Shown here: positions 41,734 to 54,018 of the stretch, one piece after another
Numbering within the stretch: position 1 is the first letter of the stretch
Layout: every line of letters begins with the position of its first letter
NCBI RefSeq assembly: GCF_029906645.1
Contig: NZ_JARYGZ010000001.1
Location: forward strand, 1,483,208 to 1,547,207
Origin: Sphingomonas oryzagri
GTDB taxonomy: Bacteria; Pseudomonadota; Alphaproteobacteria; Sphingomonadales; Sphingomonadaceae
DNA: 64,000 nt
Direction of reading: 5' to 3'
Made by a program: the position numbers and the translations under genes
The notes under the pieces: generated by a model
Told to the model about the DNA's origin: nothing
The model's input: the letters and a program-made list of their open reading frames with translations, nothing else
Database searches by the model: none

Positions 41734-42822
41734 ATGCCGAGTCGGTCTTCAGAACAGCGCGCCGGGCGCGGCGCCACGGTCAACGAGGTGCCGCAGCGCT
41801 TCGGCCTGGCGGCGCGCGAGGTGGACGGCGACTGGCTCGATACCCGCACCGCCATCGACGGTGAGCCGCCGCCGCTACGCACCACCGTCACCATCGAACA
41901 ACCGCGCACGATCATCACGAAGAACGCCTCGCCGGACGTCGGGTTCGATCGCTCGATCAATCCCTATCGCGGTTGCGAGCACGGCTGCATCTATTGCTTC
42001 GCGCGGCCGACCCATGCTTTCCACGATCTTTCGCCCGGCCTCGATTTCGAGACGAAGCTGTTCGCCAAGCCCAATGCGGCGGAGCTGCTGGCGAAGGAAC
42101 TGGCCGCCCCCCATTACCAGTGCCGCCCGATCGCTTTCGGCACCAACACCGATCCCTACCAGCCGATCGAAGGCCGTTACCGCATCACGCGCGCCTGCAT
42201 CGAACTGCTGGCCGGGTGCCGGCATCCGATCACGATCACCACCAAATCCGACCGCGTCGTCTCCGACATCGAACTGCTGCGCGACATGGCGCGCGACGAT
42301 CTGGCGGCGGTGGCGATCTCGGTCACCTCGCTCGATCCCAGGATCGCGCGCACGCTGGAGCCGCGCGCACCGCATCCCGAGCGGCGGCTGACCGCCGTGC
42401 GCCGGCTGGCCGATGCGGGCATACCGGTCCACGTCTCGATCGCGCCGATCGTGCCGCAGATCACCGATCACGAGATCGAGCATCTGGTCGAGCGCGCGGC
42501 AGAGGCCGGGGCGCGGGGCGTCTCCTTCATCCCCGTCCGCCTGCCGCACGAGGTCGCGCCGCTGTTCCGCGCCTGGCTGGAGGCGCATCATCCGGATCGT
42601 GCCGCGAAGGTGATGGCTACGATCCACTCGATCCGTGGCGGGAGGGACAATGATCCCGATTTCTTCACGCGGATGAAGGGACAGGGGCCGTGGGCAGAAC
42701 TGATCCGCAACCGCGTCCAGATCGCCAGCCGCAAGCACGGGCTTGGCCGCCAGCGCTTCCAGCTGCGCACCGATCTGTTCACGCCCCCGGTGCTGCCGGG
42801 TACGCAGATGTCGCTCTTCTGA
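41734..42822 (+). CDS. PA0069/Rv2578c-family radical SAM protein
   Basis: The 362-residue radical SAM protein has the cluster motif NPYRGCEHGCIYCFARPTH (C-x3-C-x2-C). Downstream TIM-barrel motifs include IAFGTNTDPYQPIEG and ITTKSDRVVSD. The family resembles spore photoproduct lyase-like proteins, but the reaction is not established. The ATG at 41734 gives the family-like N-terminus. Confidence 0.9.
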   Translation: MPSRSSEQRAGRGATVNEVPQRFGLAAREVDGDWLDTRTAIDGEPPPLRTTVTIEQPRTIITKNASPDVGFDRSINPYRGCEHGCIYCFARPTHAFHDLSPGLDFETKLFAKPNAAELLAKELAAPHYQCRPIAFGTNTDPYQPIEGRYRITRACIELLAGCRHPITITTKSDRVVSDIELLRDMARDDLAAVAISVTSLDPRIARTLEPRAPHPERRLTAVRRLADAGIPVHVSIAPIVPQITDHEIEHLVERAAEAGARGVSFIPVRLPHEVAPLFRAWLEAHHPDRAAKVMATIHSIRGGRDNDPDFFTRMKGQGPWAELIRNRVQIASRKHGLGRQRFQLRTDLFTPPVLPGTQMSLF

Positions 42823-42917
42823 CGTGCGAGCGTCATCCCCAAGCGCGGCTCGCGGAAATTGGCCGGTCGTGATAGATCAATACGGCAACGGAGAGAGATC
42901 AGCCCGGAGCATCTGCC

Positions 42918-43106
42918 ATGCCGTTCGACCCGATCGACTACCGACCGGAAGATCCCGCGCCGCCCGGCCCGCTGGCGCCGACCGATCGTCACGGCGCCAT
43001 GGTGCTGATCCTGCTGGCGCTGCTCGCCGTCCTGCTGACCGGGCTGATCGAGTTCCCCTATACGCTGGACGGGCTTGGCCGCCTGGGAGATGCGGTGGGT
43101 CTATAG
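42918..43106 (+). CDS. Short single-pass membrane protein
   Basis: The 62-residue product is Pro-rich at the N-terminus (MPFDPIDYRPEDPAPPGPLA) and has one transmembrane segment MVLILLALLAVLLTGLI. CGGAG lies about 10 nt before the ATG. It overlaps the convergent gene by 6 nt. Family and role are unknown. Confidence 0.6.
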   Translation: MPFDPIDYRPEDPAPPGPLAPTDRHGAMVLILLALLAVLLTGLIEFPYTLDGLGRLGDAVGL

Positions 43107-43514
43107 GAAAAAGCTGTCGAGGAACGCGGCCGCGCCGTTCGTAACGCCAACGATCTTGTCGGTAGCCTGGCGGTAGAATTTGAAGTTGAGTTCGGTTTCC
43201 GGCCGGCCGTCATCCCAGCGGTCGAAGGATTTCAGCTCGCGCCGCCCGAGCGATCGGAGCACCGGCGCGATCACCTCGATCGTCACATCCACGCGCGGCG
43301 TCTGGCGTTCGACGCCGGGCTTTCGCGGGAGGGCAGCGGCGGCGGCCACAACGCCCTTCGCGATCAGGCCGTGCCCGCCGCTATTCTCGCTGGCGAAGAG
43401 GAATATCGCGTCGCCCTCGGCGATACGTTTGCCGCCGTACATCGTCTTCTGCGCGGGGAAGACCAGCACTCCGGCGGGTGTTTCCTTGATGGCCGCCTTG
43501 ATCGCGAACGCCAT
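43101..43514 (-). CDS. PUA/EVE-like hypothetical protein
   Basis: The 137-residue product has AIKETPAGVLVFPAQKTMYG then GKRIAEGDAIFLFASENSGG. This resembles the beta-barrel of PUA/EVE-type domains that read modified bases, but I cannot assign it firmly. The ATG at 43514 (MAFAIKAA) sits 1 nt after the preceding gene's stop. It may form an operon with the Mpo1-like gene. Confidence 0.65.
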   Translation of the reverse strand: MAFAIKAAIKETPAGVLVFPAQKTMYGGKRIAEGDAIFLFASENSGGHGLIAKGVVAAAAALPRKPGVERQTPRVDVTIEVIAPVLRSLGRRELKSFDRWDDGRPETELNFKFYRQATDKIVGVTNGAAAFLDSFFL

Positions 43515-43515
43515 C

Positions 43516-43854
43516 TCAGCCCCGCGCGACGCCGGCACGTGCGAGTTCGCGGCCCAGCCGGCCGCTGATCCAGCAGCCATACATCACGAAATCGGCGACG
43601 AGACTCCACAGCGGATAGGTGAAGGTCGCCGGCCGGTTCCGCTCGATCGCGAAATGGGCGAGCCAGGCGAAGAAATAGCCCGCCACCGGCATCATCCAGA
43701 ACAGCCAACGCCACCCTGACACGATCGCCGCCGCCAGACAGATCAGCACCAGGGTGGTCCCGATATAATGGAGCGCGCGCGTCGCCGGTTTGCTGTGCTC
43801 GCGCAGGTAGAAGGGCCAGAATTCGGCGAAGCTGGTGATGCGCTTCGCCGTCAT
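43516..43854 (-). CDS. Mpo1-like DUF962 membrane protein
   Basis: The 112-residue membrane protein has the family motifs EFWPFYLREHSKPATRALHY and HFAIERNRPATFTYPLWSL, plus about three hydrophobic segments. Yeast Mpo1 is a 2-hydroxy fatty-acid dioxygenase of the endoplasmic reticulum. A related lipid-oxidation role here is inference. It ends 2 nt before the PUA/EVE-like gene start and starts 3 nt after the dnaE stop. Confidence 0.88.
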   Translation of the reverse strand: MTAKRITSFAEFWPFYLREHSKPATRALHYIGTTLVLICLAAAIVSGWRWLFWMMPVAGYFFAWLAHFAIERNRPATFTYPLWSLVADFVMYGCWISGRLGRELARAGVARG

Positions 43855-43857
43855 GCC

Positions 43858-46800
43858 TCACCCCACCAGCGCGAGGCGCGGCGCCTCGATCGGGCCAAGG
43901 CGGGCGGAGCCGATGCCGGGCAGCTTCTCGATCCGAGCGACCAGCTCGGCGTCGAAATTGTAGTCGCGACCGGCGAGCAGGTGCGCGCGGCGGCCGTCAG
44001 GCAGCACGGCATAGAGATGCAACTCGCCCCGCCCACCGCGCTGGCTCGCCAGTAGCTCTGCCAACGCAACCACCGCCTCCGGCTGCTCGACCGCGACATC
44101 GAGCTTGAGCCGCGTCGCCATCGTCATGCCCTCGAACGGCCGGATGCCACGGATCGTGACGCGCGGCGTCTCGTCGGCGTCGCGCCGATCCAGCTCCACC
44201 GCGAGCAGACCGCAGCCGCCGGCCTTCGCGGTCTCCTCGATCTTGGCCGAGACGTCATCGTCGAAGCAGCTCGCCATGAACTGACCGGACGCGTCCGAGC
44301 AACTGGCGAACAGATAGCGCCGCCCGCTCTTCGCAGCAGTCCGCCAGCGCGCATCCTCGACCAGCACCGCCATCGAGACAGTGGGCGCCGGCTGGCGACG
44401 GCCGCGCTCGTCGGGCGGAGGCGCGGCGGGCGTCGGCAGCGCGCACCATTCAGCGAAACTGCGCGCGCCGTGCGCCTGCGCGAGATGGCGGTAACGGTCG
44501 GTCGGGTGCGAGGAGAAGTAGAAGCCGAACGCCTCCTTCTCCTGCGCCATGCTGTCGATCATCGACCAGTGGACGCCGGCCGGCAGGCGGATCGGCGGCA
44601 CCTCGATATCGTCGCCGCCGAACAGGCCGCCCTGCCCGCTGGTCCGCCCCTCATGCGCGGCCTTGGCGTGGGCGAGGATGGTCTCGGCGCCGCCATGGAC
44701 GGTCGCGCGTTCCAGCCCGAGGCATTCGAAGGCACCACCCGCCGCGAGACTTTCCAGCTGACGCTGGTTGAGCATGCGGGGGTCGATGCGATCGGCGAAA
44801 TCCTCAATCGACTTGAAGAGCCCGCCGCGCACCCGCTCGGCGCACAATTCCTCCATCGCGCGCTCGCCGACCCCCTTGAGCGCGCCCAGCGCATAGCGGA
44901 CGGAGAGGCCTTCCGGCGCCTCCTCGACGCTGAATTCTGCCTCGCTGTGGTTGATCGACGGCGGCAGGCCCGGCACGTCCATGCGCCGCATATCCTCGAC
45001 GAAGATCGCGAGCTTGTCGGTCTGCGCCATGTCGAAACACATCGATGCGGCGAAGAATTCGGGCTTGTGGTGCGCCTTCATCCACGCCGTCTGATAGGCG
45101 ACCAGCGCATAGGCGGCGGCGTGCGACTTGTTGAAGCCGTAGCCGGCGAACTTGTCGATCAAGTCGAACAGCTCGTTGGCCTTCTGAGCGGAAATCTGGT
45201 TGTGTTCGGCGCAGCCCTTCACGAAGATCTCGCGCTGGGTGTCCATCTCCGCCTTGATCTTCTTGCCCATCGCACGGCGCAGCAGGTCGGCGCCGCCGAG
45301 CGAATAGCCGGCGAGGATCTGCGCGGCCTGCATCACCTGTTCCTGATAGACGAAGATCCCGTAGGTCTCCTTCAGGATCGGCTCCAGCAGATCGTGCGGA
45401 TACACCACCTCCTCGCGCCCGTTCTTGCGCGCACCGAACATCGGGATGTTGTCCATCGGGCCGGGCCGGTAGAGCGAAACGAGCGCGATGATGTCCTCGA
45501 AACAGGTCGGGCGGACGGCGGACAGCGTGCGCCGCATCCCCTCCGATTCCAGCTGGAACACGCCGACCGTATTACCGGACATCAGCAGCTCGAACACCGC
45601 CGGGTCGTCCCACGCCAGCTTGGCGAGGTCGACCTCGATGCCGCGCTTGGCGAGCATCTGAACGGCCTTCTGCAGCACAGAGAGCGTCTTGAGGCCGAGG
45701 AAGTCGAACTTCACCAGCCCGGCATCCTCGACATGTTTCATGTCGAACTGCGTGACCGGCATGTCCGATCGCGGATCGCGATAGAGCGGTACCAGCTGAT
45801 CGAGCGGGCGATCGCCGATCACCACGCCCGCCGCGTGGGTGGACGAGTGGCGCGGGAAGCCCTCCAGCTGTTTCGCCAGATCGAGCAGCCGCTTCACCTC
45901 CGGCTCGCGCTCGTACTCGTTCACCAGCTCGGCGACGCCGTTGAGCGAGCGTTCCAGCGTCCACGGATCGGTCGGGTGGTTGGGGACCAGCTTGGCGAGG
46001 CGATCGACCTGGCCGTAGCTCATCTGAAGCACGCGGCCGGTGTCCTTGAGCACGGCGCGCGCCTTGAGCCGCCCGAAGGTGATGATCTGGGCGACGTGAT
46101 CGCGGCCGTATTTCTCCTGCACGTAGCGGATCACCTCGCCACGCCGGGTTTCGCAAAAGTCGATGTCGAAGTCCGGCATCGAGACGCGCTCGGGGTTGAG
46201 GAAGCGCTCGAAGAGGAGACCGAGGCGCAGCGGATCGAGATCGGTGATGGTCAGCGCCCAGGCGACCACCGAGCCCGCGCCGGAGCCGCGGCCGGGGCCG
46301 ACCGGGATGTCGTGATCCTTGGCCCACTTGATGAAGTCGGCGACGATTAGGAAGTAGCCGGGGAAGCCCATGCCGACGATGATGTCGGTCTCGAAGGCGA
46401 GACGTTCGAAATAGGTGGGGTATTTGGCCTCCACCTCTGCATCGGAGACGTTGGCCACCGCCTCGTCGGCGAAGCGCAGGCGGGCGAGCAGACCGTTATA
46501 GGCATCCTGCCGCAGCATCGTCGCCTCGCCCTCGCGGTCGCCGGCGAGGCTGGGGAGGATCGGCTTGCGCTTGGGCGCGGCGAAGGCGGTGCGCTGGGCG
46601 ACGACGGCGGTGTTGAGCAGCGCTTCGGGCAGATCCTCGAACAAGGCCTCCATCGCGGAGGCCGGCTTGAGCCACGTGTCGGGCGAGGAGCGGCGGCGGT
46701 CGTCGCTATCCACATAGGCCGAGTCCGCGATGCAGAGCATGGCGTCATGCGCTTCGTGGAAGCTCGCCTCGGTGAAGCAGGTCGGGTTGGTGGCGACCAG

Positions 46801-47406
46801 CGGCAGATCGCGGGCGTAGGCGAGATCGATCAGCCCCGCCTCGGCCGCCTCCTCGATCGCTTCGCCGCGTCGGGCGAGTTCGATGTAGAGGCGGTCGCCG
46901 AACAGCGCCTCCAGCCGGCCGGCGTAGAGCGCGGCGTGCACCTCCTGCCCCTCCGCGAGCAAGCGGGCGAGCGCACCCTCTCCCGCGCCGGTCAGCGCGA
47001 TCAGCCCGTCGGTGCGGCCATCCAGCGCGTCGAGGCGAACGTGCGCATCCTCCTCGATCGGGCGATCGAGGTGGGCGGCGGACACCAAAGCGCAGAGATT
47101 GTCGTAGCCCGTCGCATCCTGCGCATAGAGCGGCAGCCAGTCGATGACCGGTGGCTTGCCCGGCTCAGCGCCGCCGCACTCGGCGGGTCGCGCCACTGCC
47201 AGCAGCGTGCCGACGATCGGCTGTACGCCCTCTCCCTTCGCCGCGCCGCAGAAGGCCATGGCGGCGTAGAGGCCGTTGCGGTCGCAGATGGCGGCGGCGG
47301 GGAAACCGAGCTTCTTTGCCTGCTTGGCGAGCACCTTCGGATCGATCGCGCCTTCCAGCATGGTGAAGGCGGTGAAGACGCGCAGCGGGATAAAGGGGTT
47401 CGCCAT
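43858..47406 (-). CDS. dnaE: DNA polymerase III alpha subunit
   Basis: DnaE is the replicative polymerase. The 1182-residue product has an N-terminal PHP-like domain (FIPLRVFTAFTMLEGAIDPK) that has lost the usual first metal His residues. The palm catalytic Asps are in PDFDIDFCETRRG and the finger/thumb region in YGFNKSHAAAYALVAYQTAW. A C-terminal OB-fold is near TVSMAVLVEDARWRTAA. This is the largest gene of the window. No proofreading epsilon is nearby. Confidence 0.96.
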   Translation of the reverse strand: MANPFIPLRVFTAFTMLEGAIDPKVLAKQAKKLGFPAAAICDRNGLYAAMAFCGAAKGEGVQPIVGTLLAVARPAECGGAEPGKPPVIDWLPLYAQDATGYDNLCALVSAAHLDRPIEEDAHVRLDALDGRTDGLIALTGAGEGALARLLAEGQEVHAALYAGRLEALFGDRLYIELARRGEAIEEAAEAGLIDLAYARDLPLVATNPTCFTEASFHEAHDAMLCIADSAYVDSDDRRRSSPDTWLKPASAMEALFEDLPEALLNTAVVAQRTAFAAPKRKPILPSLAGDREGEATMLRQDAYNGLLARLRFADEAVANVSDAEVEAKYPTYFERLAFETDIIVGMGFPGYFLIVADFIKWAKDHDIPVGPGRGSGAGSVVAWALTITDLDPLRLGLLFERFLNPERVSMPDFDIDFCETRRGEVIRYVQEKYGRDHVAQIITFGRLKARAVLKDTGRVLQMSYGQVDRLAKLVPNHPTDPWTLERSLNGVAELVNEYEREPEVKRLLDLAKQLEGFPRHSSTHAAGVVIGDRPLDQLVPLYRDPRSDMPVTQFDMKHVEDAGLVKFDFLGLKTLSVLQKAVQMLAKRGIEVDLAKLAWDDPAVFELLMSGNTVGVFQLESEGMRRTLSAVRPTCFEDIIALVSLYRPGPMDNIPMFGARKNGREEVVYPHDLLEPILKETYGIFVYQEQVMQAAQILAGYSLGGADLLRRAMGKKIKAEMDTQREIFVKGCAEHNQISAQKANELFDLIDKFAGYGFNKSHAAAYALVAYQTAWMKAHHKPEFFAASMCFDMAQTDKLAIFVEDMRRMDVPGLPPSINHSEAEFSVEEAPEGLSVRYALGALKGVGERAMEELCAERVRGGLFKSIEDFADRIDPRMLNQRQLESLAAGGAFECLGLERATVHGGAETILAHAKAAHEGRTSGQGGLFGGDDIEVPPIRLPAGVHWSMIDSMAQEKEAFGFYFSSHPTDRYRHLAQAHGARSFAEWCALPTPAAPPPDERGRRQPAPTVSMAVLVEDARWRTAAKSGRRYLFASCSDASGQFMASCFDDDVSAKIEETAKAGGCGLLAVELDRRDADETPRVTIRGIRPFEGMTMATRLKLDVAVEQPEAVVALAELLASQRGGRGELHLYAVLPDGRRAHLLAGRDYNFDAELVARIEKLPGIGSARLGPIEAPRLALVG

Positions 47407-47464
47407 TGCCGGACTATGGGCGCCGCTCCGAGTCGGTTCAACCGCACCGCCCGCTTATCCACAG

Positions 47465-48871
47465 CTATGCGCCGGAGAGTGCCGATCGCCGCATCGAATA
47501 GCCGAAATAGATCAGGCAGGCGGCGCCCAGCCAGATCGCGAAGAGCAGCCAGGTATCGGCCGGCAGCCCTGCGATCAGATAGAGGCAGAACAGCACGCTG
47601 GCGATCGGCAGAACCGGGAAGAGCGGCACCCGATAGCCTCGCGGCAATTCCGGCCTGGCGCGACGCAGCAGGATGACGCCGAGCGACACGGTGGCGAAGG
47701 CGATCAGCGTCCCCATGCTGGTGAGGTTGACCAGCACGTCGAGCGGCACCAACGCGGCCAGCAGCGCCACGCCGATCGCCACCACCCAGGTATTCTGGCG
47801 CGGCACCTGGCTGACCGGATCGACGCGGCTGAAGAAGGCCGGGAGCAGGCCATCGCGGCCCATCGCGTAGAGGATGCGGGTCTGGCCGTAGAGCACCACC
47901 AAAGTCACGCTGAAGATCGAGGCGATGGCGCCGAGCGACAGCAACACGGCGGGCCACGCCGCGCCGGTGAGATTATGCAGGATCACGGCAAGCCCCGCCT
48001 CCTGCCCGGCGAATGCGGTCCACGGCTGCGCGCCGACCGCCGCGATGGCGACGAGGATGTAGGCGGCCGTCACGATCAGCAACGACAGCACGATCGCCAG
48101 CGGCAGCGTGCGGCGCGGATCCTTCACCTCCTCGCCGGCGGTCGAGACGGCGTCGATGCCGATGTAGGAGAAGAAGATCGACGAGGCGGCCGATCCGATT
48201 CCGGCGATGCCTAGCGGTGCGAAGGGCTTGAAATTCCCCGCCTTCGCATGGGCCAGCGCGATCACCACGAACAGCGCCAGCACCGCCAGCTTGGCGACGA
48301 CCAGCACGGCGTTGGCGGTGGTCGATTCCTTCGCGCCGCGCAGCAGCAGGATCAGACAAAGCGCGACCAGCAATACGGCGGGCAGGTTGACGATGCCGCC
48401 ATGGCCCGGCGGATTGGCGATGGCGTCGGGGATATGCCAGCCCATCGTCACCGCGAACAGCTCGTTCAGATACTGCCCCCACCCGACCGCGATGGCCGAG
48501 GCCGACACGCCATATTCGAGCAGCAGGCAGGCGCCGATCAGGAAGGCGGCCAATTCGCCCAGCGTCGCATAGGCGTAGGAATAGGACGAGCCCGCCGCCG
48601 GCACGCACGACGCCAGCTCCGCATAACAAAGCGCGGTCAGCGCGGCGGTAATCCCAGCGATCACGAAGGAGACGATCACCGCCGGCCCCGCCTCGGGCAC
48701 CGCCGTCGTCAGCGCCACGAAGATGCCGGTGCCGATCGTCGCGCCGACGCCCAGCATGGTGAGCTGGAACAGCCCGATATTGCGCGCGAGATGGCCGTGG
48801 CCGTCGTCCGCCACGGCATCGACGATCGGCTTGCAGCGCAGGATCGTGGCCAGCGCGCTCCGTCCGGTCAT
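47465..48871 (-). CDS. APC-superfamily amino acid permease
   Basis: The 468-residue protein has about 12 hydrophobic segments, including LTMLGVGATIGTGIFVALTT and ALCYAELASCVPAAGSSYSY. This is the CAT-like APC pattern. The C-terminal region after LPRGYRVPLFPVLPIAS matches cationic amino acid transporter homologues. The substrate cannot be settled, but phhA next to it hints at phenylalanine or a related amino acid. It runs on the same strand as phhA. Confidence 0.92.
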   Translation of the reverse strand: MTGRSALATILRCKPIVDAVADDGHGHLARNIGLFQLTMLGVGATIGTGIFVALTTAVPEAGPAVIVSFVIAGITAALTALCYAELASCVPAAGSSYSYAYATLGELAAFLIGACLLLEYGVSASAIAVGWGQYLNELFAVTMGWHIPDAIANPPGHGGIVNLPAVLLVALCLILLLRGAKESTTANAVLVVAKLAVLALFVVIALAHAKAGNFKPFAPLGIAGIGSAASSIFFSYIGIDAVSTAGEEVKDPRRTLPLAIVLSLLIVTAAYILVAIAAVGAQPWTAFAGQEAGLAVILHNLTGAAWPAVLLSLGAIASIFSVTLVVLYGQTRILYAMGRDGLLPAFFSRVDPVSQVPRQNTWVVAIGVALLAALVPLDVLVNLTSMGTLIAFATVSLGVILLRRARPELPRGYRVPLFPVLPIASVLFCLYLIAGLPADTWLLFAIWLGAACLIYFGYSMRRSALSGA

Positions 48872-48942
48872 TCTCGCAATCTCCGTGGCAGGGTCGCGGC
48901 GACTGTTAGGCGAGTTGGCGTGGGCTGGCCACTGTCGCCGGC

Positions 48943-49812
48943 TCAGGCCGCCCCGGCACGCTCCGTCGCATAGGCCTGCGTACCCCGCGTCAGCAGATCG
49001 TCGCCGGGCGCGAGATCGGCCGGGCCGAGATCAGGCAGGTCGGCCAGCTTCTCGTAGAGCGGCGCGAAATCGGTCTCGATCGTCTGGCGCAGCAGATCCT
49101 CGAAGCTGTCGATGACGAAATAGACCTGCTGATAGTCGTCGATCCGGTAGCGTGTGCGCATCACGCGCTCGAGATCGAAGCGGATGCGATTGGGGCTGGG
49201 ATCGTCGAGCGCGAACAGGCTCTCGCCGTGGCTGGAGACGATGCCCGATCCGAACAGCTTGATGCCGTCCCCCTCACGCACCAGCCCGAACTCCACCGTG
49301 TACCAGTAGAGCCGTGCCAGCTTGTCGAGCGATCCGAAGCCGAGCGAGCGCAGCCCGCCCTGCCCATAGGCCTGCATGTAGTCGCCGAACACCGGGTCAG
49401 CGAGCATCGGGACATGGCCGAACACGTCGTGGAAGACGTCCGGCTCCTGCAGGTAATCGAGCTGGTCCCGCCTGCGGATGAAGTTGCCGGCCACGAAGCG
49501 ACGGTTGGCGAGGTGATCGAAGAACACATCGTCCGGCACCAGCCCCGGCACCGCCACCACCTGCCATCCCGTCGCCCGCATCAGGCGCTCGTTGAGCTCG
49601 TCATAGTTCGGGATGCCGGGCTTGGAGAGGCGCAGCACATCCAGCCCGCGCAGGAACGCCTCGGCCGCGCGGCCGGGGAGCTGCTTCGACTGGCGGGCGA
49701 AGAGGATGTCCCAGGTTTCGTGATCCTCGGCCGTATAGGCGGCCCAATCCTGCGGGATCGTCCAGTCAGCCGCCGCGCCTTCCGGCGGGGATTCGAGAAC
49801 ATGCTCTGCCAT
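48943..49812 (-). CDS. phhA: Phenylalanine 4-monooxygenase
   Basis: This tetrahydrobiopterin-dependent iron enzyme converts phenylalanine to tyrosine. The 289-residue product is catalytic-domain only, as in bacteria. The two iron His lie in FHDVFGHVPMLADPVFGDYM, with the Glu further on in YWYTVEFGLVRE. The start MAEHVLES suits the family. No PhhR or PhhB appears near it, but an APC permease does. Confidence 0.96.
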   Translation of the reverse strand: MAEHVLESPPEGAAADWTIPQDWAAYTAEDHETWDILFARQSKQLPGRAAEAFLRGLDVLRLSKPGIPNYDELNERLMRATGWQVVAVPGLVPDDVFFDHLANRRFVAGNFIRRRDQLDYLQEPDVFHDVFGHVPMLADPVFGDYMQAYGQGGLRSLGFGSLDKLARLYWYTVEFGLVREGDGIKLFGSGIVSSHGESLFALDDPSPNRIRFDLERVMRTRYRIDDYQQVYFVIDSFEDLLRQTIETDFAPLYEKLADLPDLGPADLAPGDDLLTRGTQAYATERAGAA

Positions 49813-49854
49813 GGGAAGAAGGTAACATATGAAACGGGTTTGGCTAGGGGCGGT

Positions 49855-52011
<2,157 letters not shown>

Positions 52012-52022
52012 TGGCGTGTGGA

Positions 52023-53051
52023 TCAGGCGGGAAGCAGCAGGCTTCCATCCCCATAACTGTAGAAGCGATACCCATGCGCAATCGCGTGGGCATAGGCCGC
52101 CTGCATCGTCTCCAGACCCATCAGCGCGGAGACCAGCATGAAGAGCGTGGACTTGGGCAGGTGGAAGTTGGTCACCAGCCCGCCGATCGCCCGGAAGCGG
52201 TAGCCCGGCGTGATGAAGATCGCGGTGTCCCCCTCGAACGGGGCGACGGTGCCGTCCTCCCGCGCGGCGCTTTCGAGCAGGCGCAGGCTGGTGGTGCCCG
52301 CCGCGATCAGGCGACCGCCGCGCGCCTTCACCGCGTTGAGGCGATCGGCGGTGGCGGCGTCGATGCGGCCCCATTCGGCGTGCATCCGGTGATCGTCGGT
52401 GTCGTCGACCTTCATCGGCAGGAAGGTGCCGGCGCCGACGTGGAGGGTCAGCGTCTCGTGGCCGATGCCTGCCGCCGCCAGCCGCTCCATCAGGCGCGGC
52501 GTGAAGTGCAGCGAAGCCGTCGGCGCCGCCACCGCGCCCGCTTCCCGCGCGAACATCGTCTGGTAGTCCTCGGCGTCGCGCGCGTCGGTATCGCGCTTGC
52601 CGGCGATGTAGGGCGGCAGCGGCATCCGCCCCGCCCGTTCCAGCAGCAGTTCGACCGGCTCGTCCCCGACAAAGCGCAGCAGCCAGCTGCCATCCTCGCC
52701 GCGATCCGAGGCGATGGCGGAGACATCCGCGCCGAAATCGATCACATCGCCGTCGCGCAGCCGCTTGGCGTTGCGGATGAAGGCGCGCCAGTCGCGCGGC
52801 CCTTCGCGCTTGTGGAGCGTCGCGCCGATTCTCGCGTTTCCGCGCTGGCCCTCGAGTTGCGCCGGAATGACCCGCGTATCGTTGAACACCAGGCAATCGC
52901 CCGGCCGCAACGCATCGGCGAGATCGAGCATCGTGCGATCGGCCAGCCCGTCCGGCCGTACGAGCAGCATCCGCGCGGAATCGCGCGGGGAAGCAGGGCG
53001 GAGCGCGATGCGATCCGCCGGAAGATCGAAGTCGAAGAGATCGACGCGCAT
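52023..53051 (-). CDS. queA: S-adenosylmethionine:tRNA ribosyltransferase-isomerase QueA
   Basis: QueA adds the epoxyqueuosine ribosyl part onto preQ1-modified tRNA. The 342-residue product starts [20 protein letters not shown]. It has [20 protein letters not shown], the conserved [15 protein letters not shown] and [20 protein letters not shown]. No tgt or queG gene is in this window. A GC-rich repeat lies just upstream of its start. Confidence 0.96.
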   Translation of the reverse strand: MRVDLFDFDLPADRIALRPASPRDSARMLLVRPDGLADRTMLDLADALRPGDCLVFNDTRVIPAQLEGQRGNARIGATLHKREGPRDWRAFIRNAKRLRDGDVIDFGADVSAIASDRGEDGSWLLRFVGDEPVELLLERAGRMPLPPYIAGKRDTDARDAEDYQTMFAREAGAVAAPTASLHFTPRLMERLAAAGIGHETLTLHVGAGTFLPMKVDDTDDHRMHAEWGRIDAATADRLNAVKARGGRLIAAGTTSLRLLESAAREDGTVAPFEGDTAIFITPGYRFRAIGGLVTNFHLPKSTLFMLVSALMGLETMQAAYAHAIAHGYRFYSYGDGSLLLPA

Positions 53052-53060
53052 GATCGGTAT

Positions 53061-53192
53061 TCCTCCCTGCGCGTAGCGTGGGGAGGGGACCGCCACAGGC
53101 GGTGGAGGGGCCGCCGGCGAAGACGGCGGTTGTACCGCCGCCCCTCCACCATGCTTCGCATGGTCCCCCTCCCCATCCGTGATGGGGAGGAT
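53061..53192. repeat. GC-rich compound inverted repeat upstream of queA
   Basis: TCCTCCCTGCGCGTAGCGTG at 53061 pairs with the CCCCATCCGTGATGGGGAGG region at the far end, with inner palindromes (CGCCACAGGCGGTGGAGG; CCATGCTTCGCATGG). It has no coding sense and no match to mobile genes. It fills most of the 148 nt between queA and the cyclophilin gene. Confidence 0.7.
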
Positions 53193-53199
53193 TATGTGT

Positions 53200-53931
53200 T
53201 TACTGCGGCGTGCCCGAAGTCGGCAGCGGTGCCGATTGGTCCATCGCACCCGAAGGCAAGGTGGCCGGCGCCTGCACGGCCGGCGCCGCGACCGGAAGCG
53301 CGGGCGGCGGCGTGTTCACGTTGGGATCGTTGCCCATGATCGCGCGCACGATCCGCGTAGGGTTGGCCGGGGGCTCGCCCTTCTGGATCGCATCGACATA
53401 TTGCATGCCGGACACGACACGGCCGAACACCGTATAGTGCATGTCCAGCTTCATGTTCGGCATGAACATGATGTAGAACTGGCTGTTGGCGCTGTTCGGA
53501 TCGTTGGCGCGCGCCGCCGCGACCGCGCCGCGCACGTGCGGCAGATCGTTGAACTCGGCCGGCACGTCCGGCAGCGTCGATCCGCCCTCGCCCGTGCCCT
53601 TGGGGTCGCCGCCCTGCGCCATGAAGCCGGAAATCACGCGGTGGAAGTCGAGGCCGTTGTAGAAACCCTGCTGGGTCAGCGTCTTGATCCGCTCGACCAT
53701 CTTGGGTGCCTTGTCCGGGCGCAGCTGGATCACCACGCGACCGCCATCCGAGAGATCGAGATCCCAGGTGTTGTCAGGTGTGAGCGGCGGCGGCAGGAAG
53801 GCGGTCAGGTTCGTCGCGGCGACCTGATCCGCCGCCTTGATCCGCACCTTCTTGGCGTTGTTGCGCTTCGCATCGGCCGGGCCACCGAGCACCAGCGCGG
53901 TCGTGAGAATGAGGGCAGCGGCAAGTTTCAT
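53200..53931 (-). CDS. Exported cyclophilin-type peptidyl-prolyl isomerase
   Basis: The 243-residue protein has a Sec signal peptide ([20 protein letters not shown]). A cyclophilin domain follows, with [20 protein letters not shown] and [16 protein letters not shown] Pro/Ala-rich C-terminal tail of about 35 residues is added. Folding help in the periplasm is the likely role. The ATG at 53931 gives the clean signal peptide. Confidence 0.92.
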   Translation of the reverse strand: MKLAAALILTTALVLGGPADAKRNNAKKVRIKAADQVAATNLTAFLPPPLTPDNTWDLDLSDGGRVVIQLRPDKAPKMVERIKTLTQQGFYNGLDFHRVISGFMAQGGDPKGTGEGGSTLPDVPAEFNDLPHVRGAVAAARANDPNSANSQFYIMFMPNMKLDMHYTVFGRVVSGMQYVDAIQKGEPPANPTRIVRAIMGNDPNVNTPPPALPVAAPAVQAPATLPSGAMDQSAPLPTSGTPQ

Positions 53932-54018
53932 GGGGTGGCCGGGCTCCGGAATACGGCGAACGAGGATCATGACAGATGCACTAGCTGAAGCGGCGGCGCT
54001 TTCCTATCGCTGAACATG

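Noticed and set aside
44470-46350. Open frame of 626 codons antisense to dnaE
   Set aside because: Same reason: high-GC shadow without motifs or ribosome binding site.
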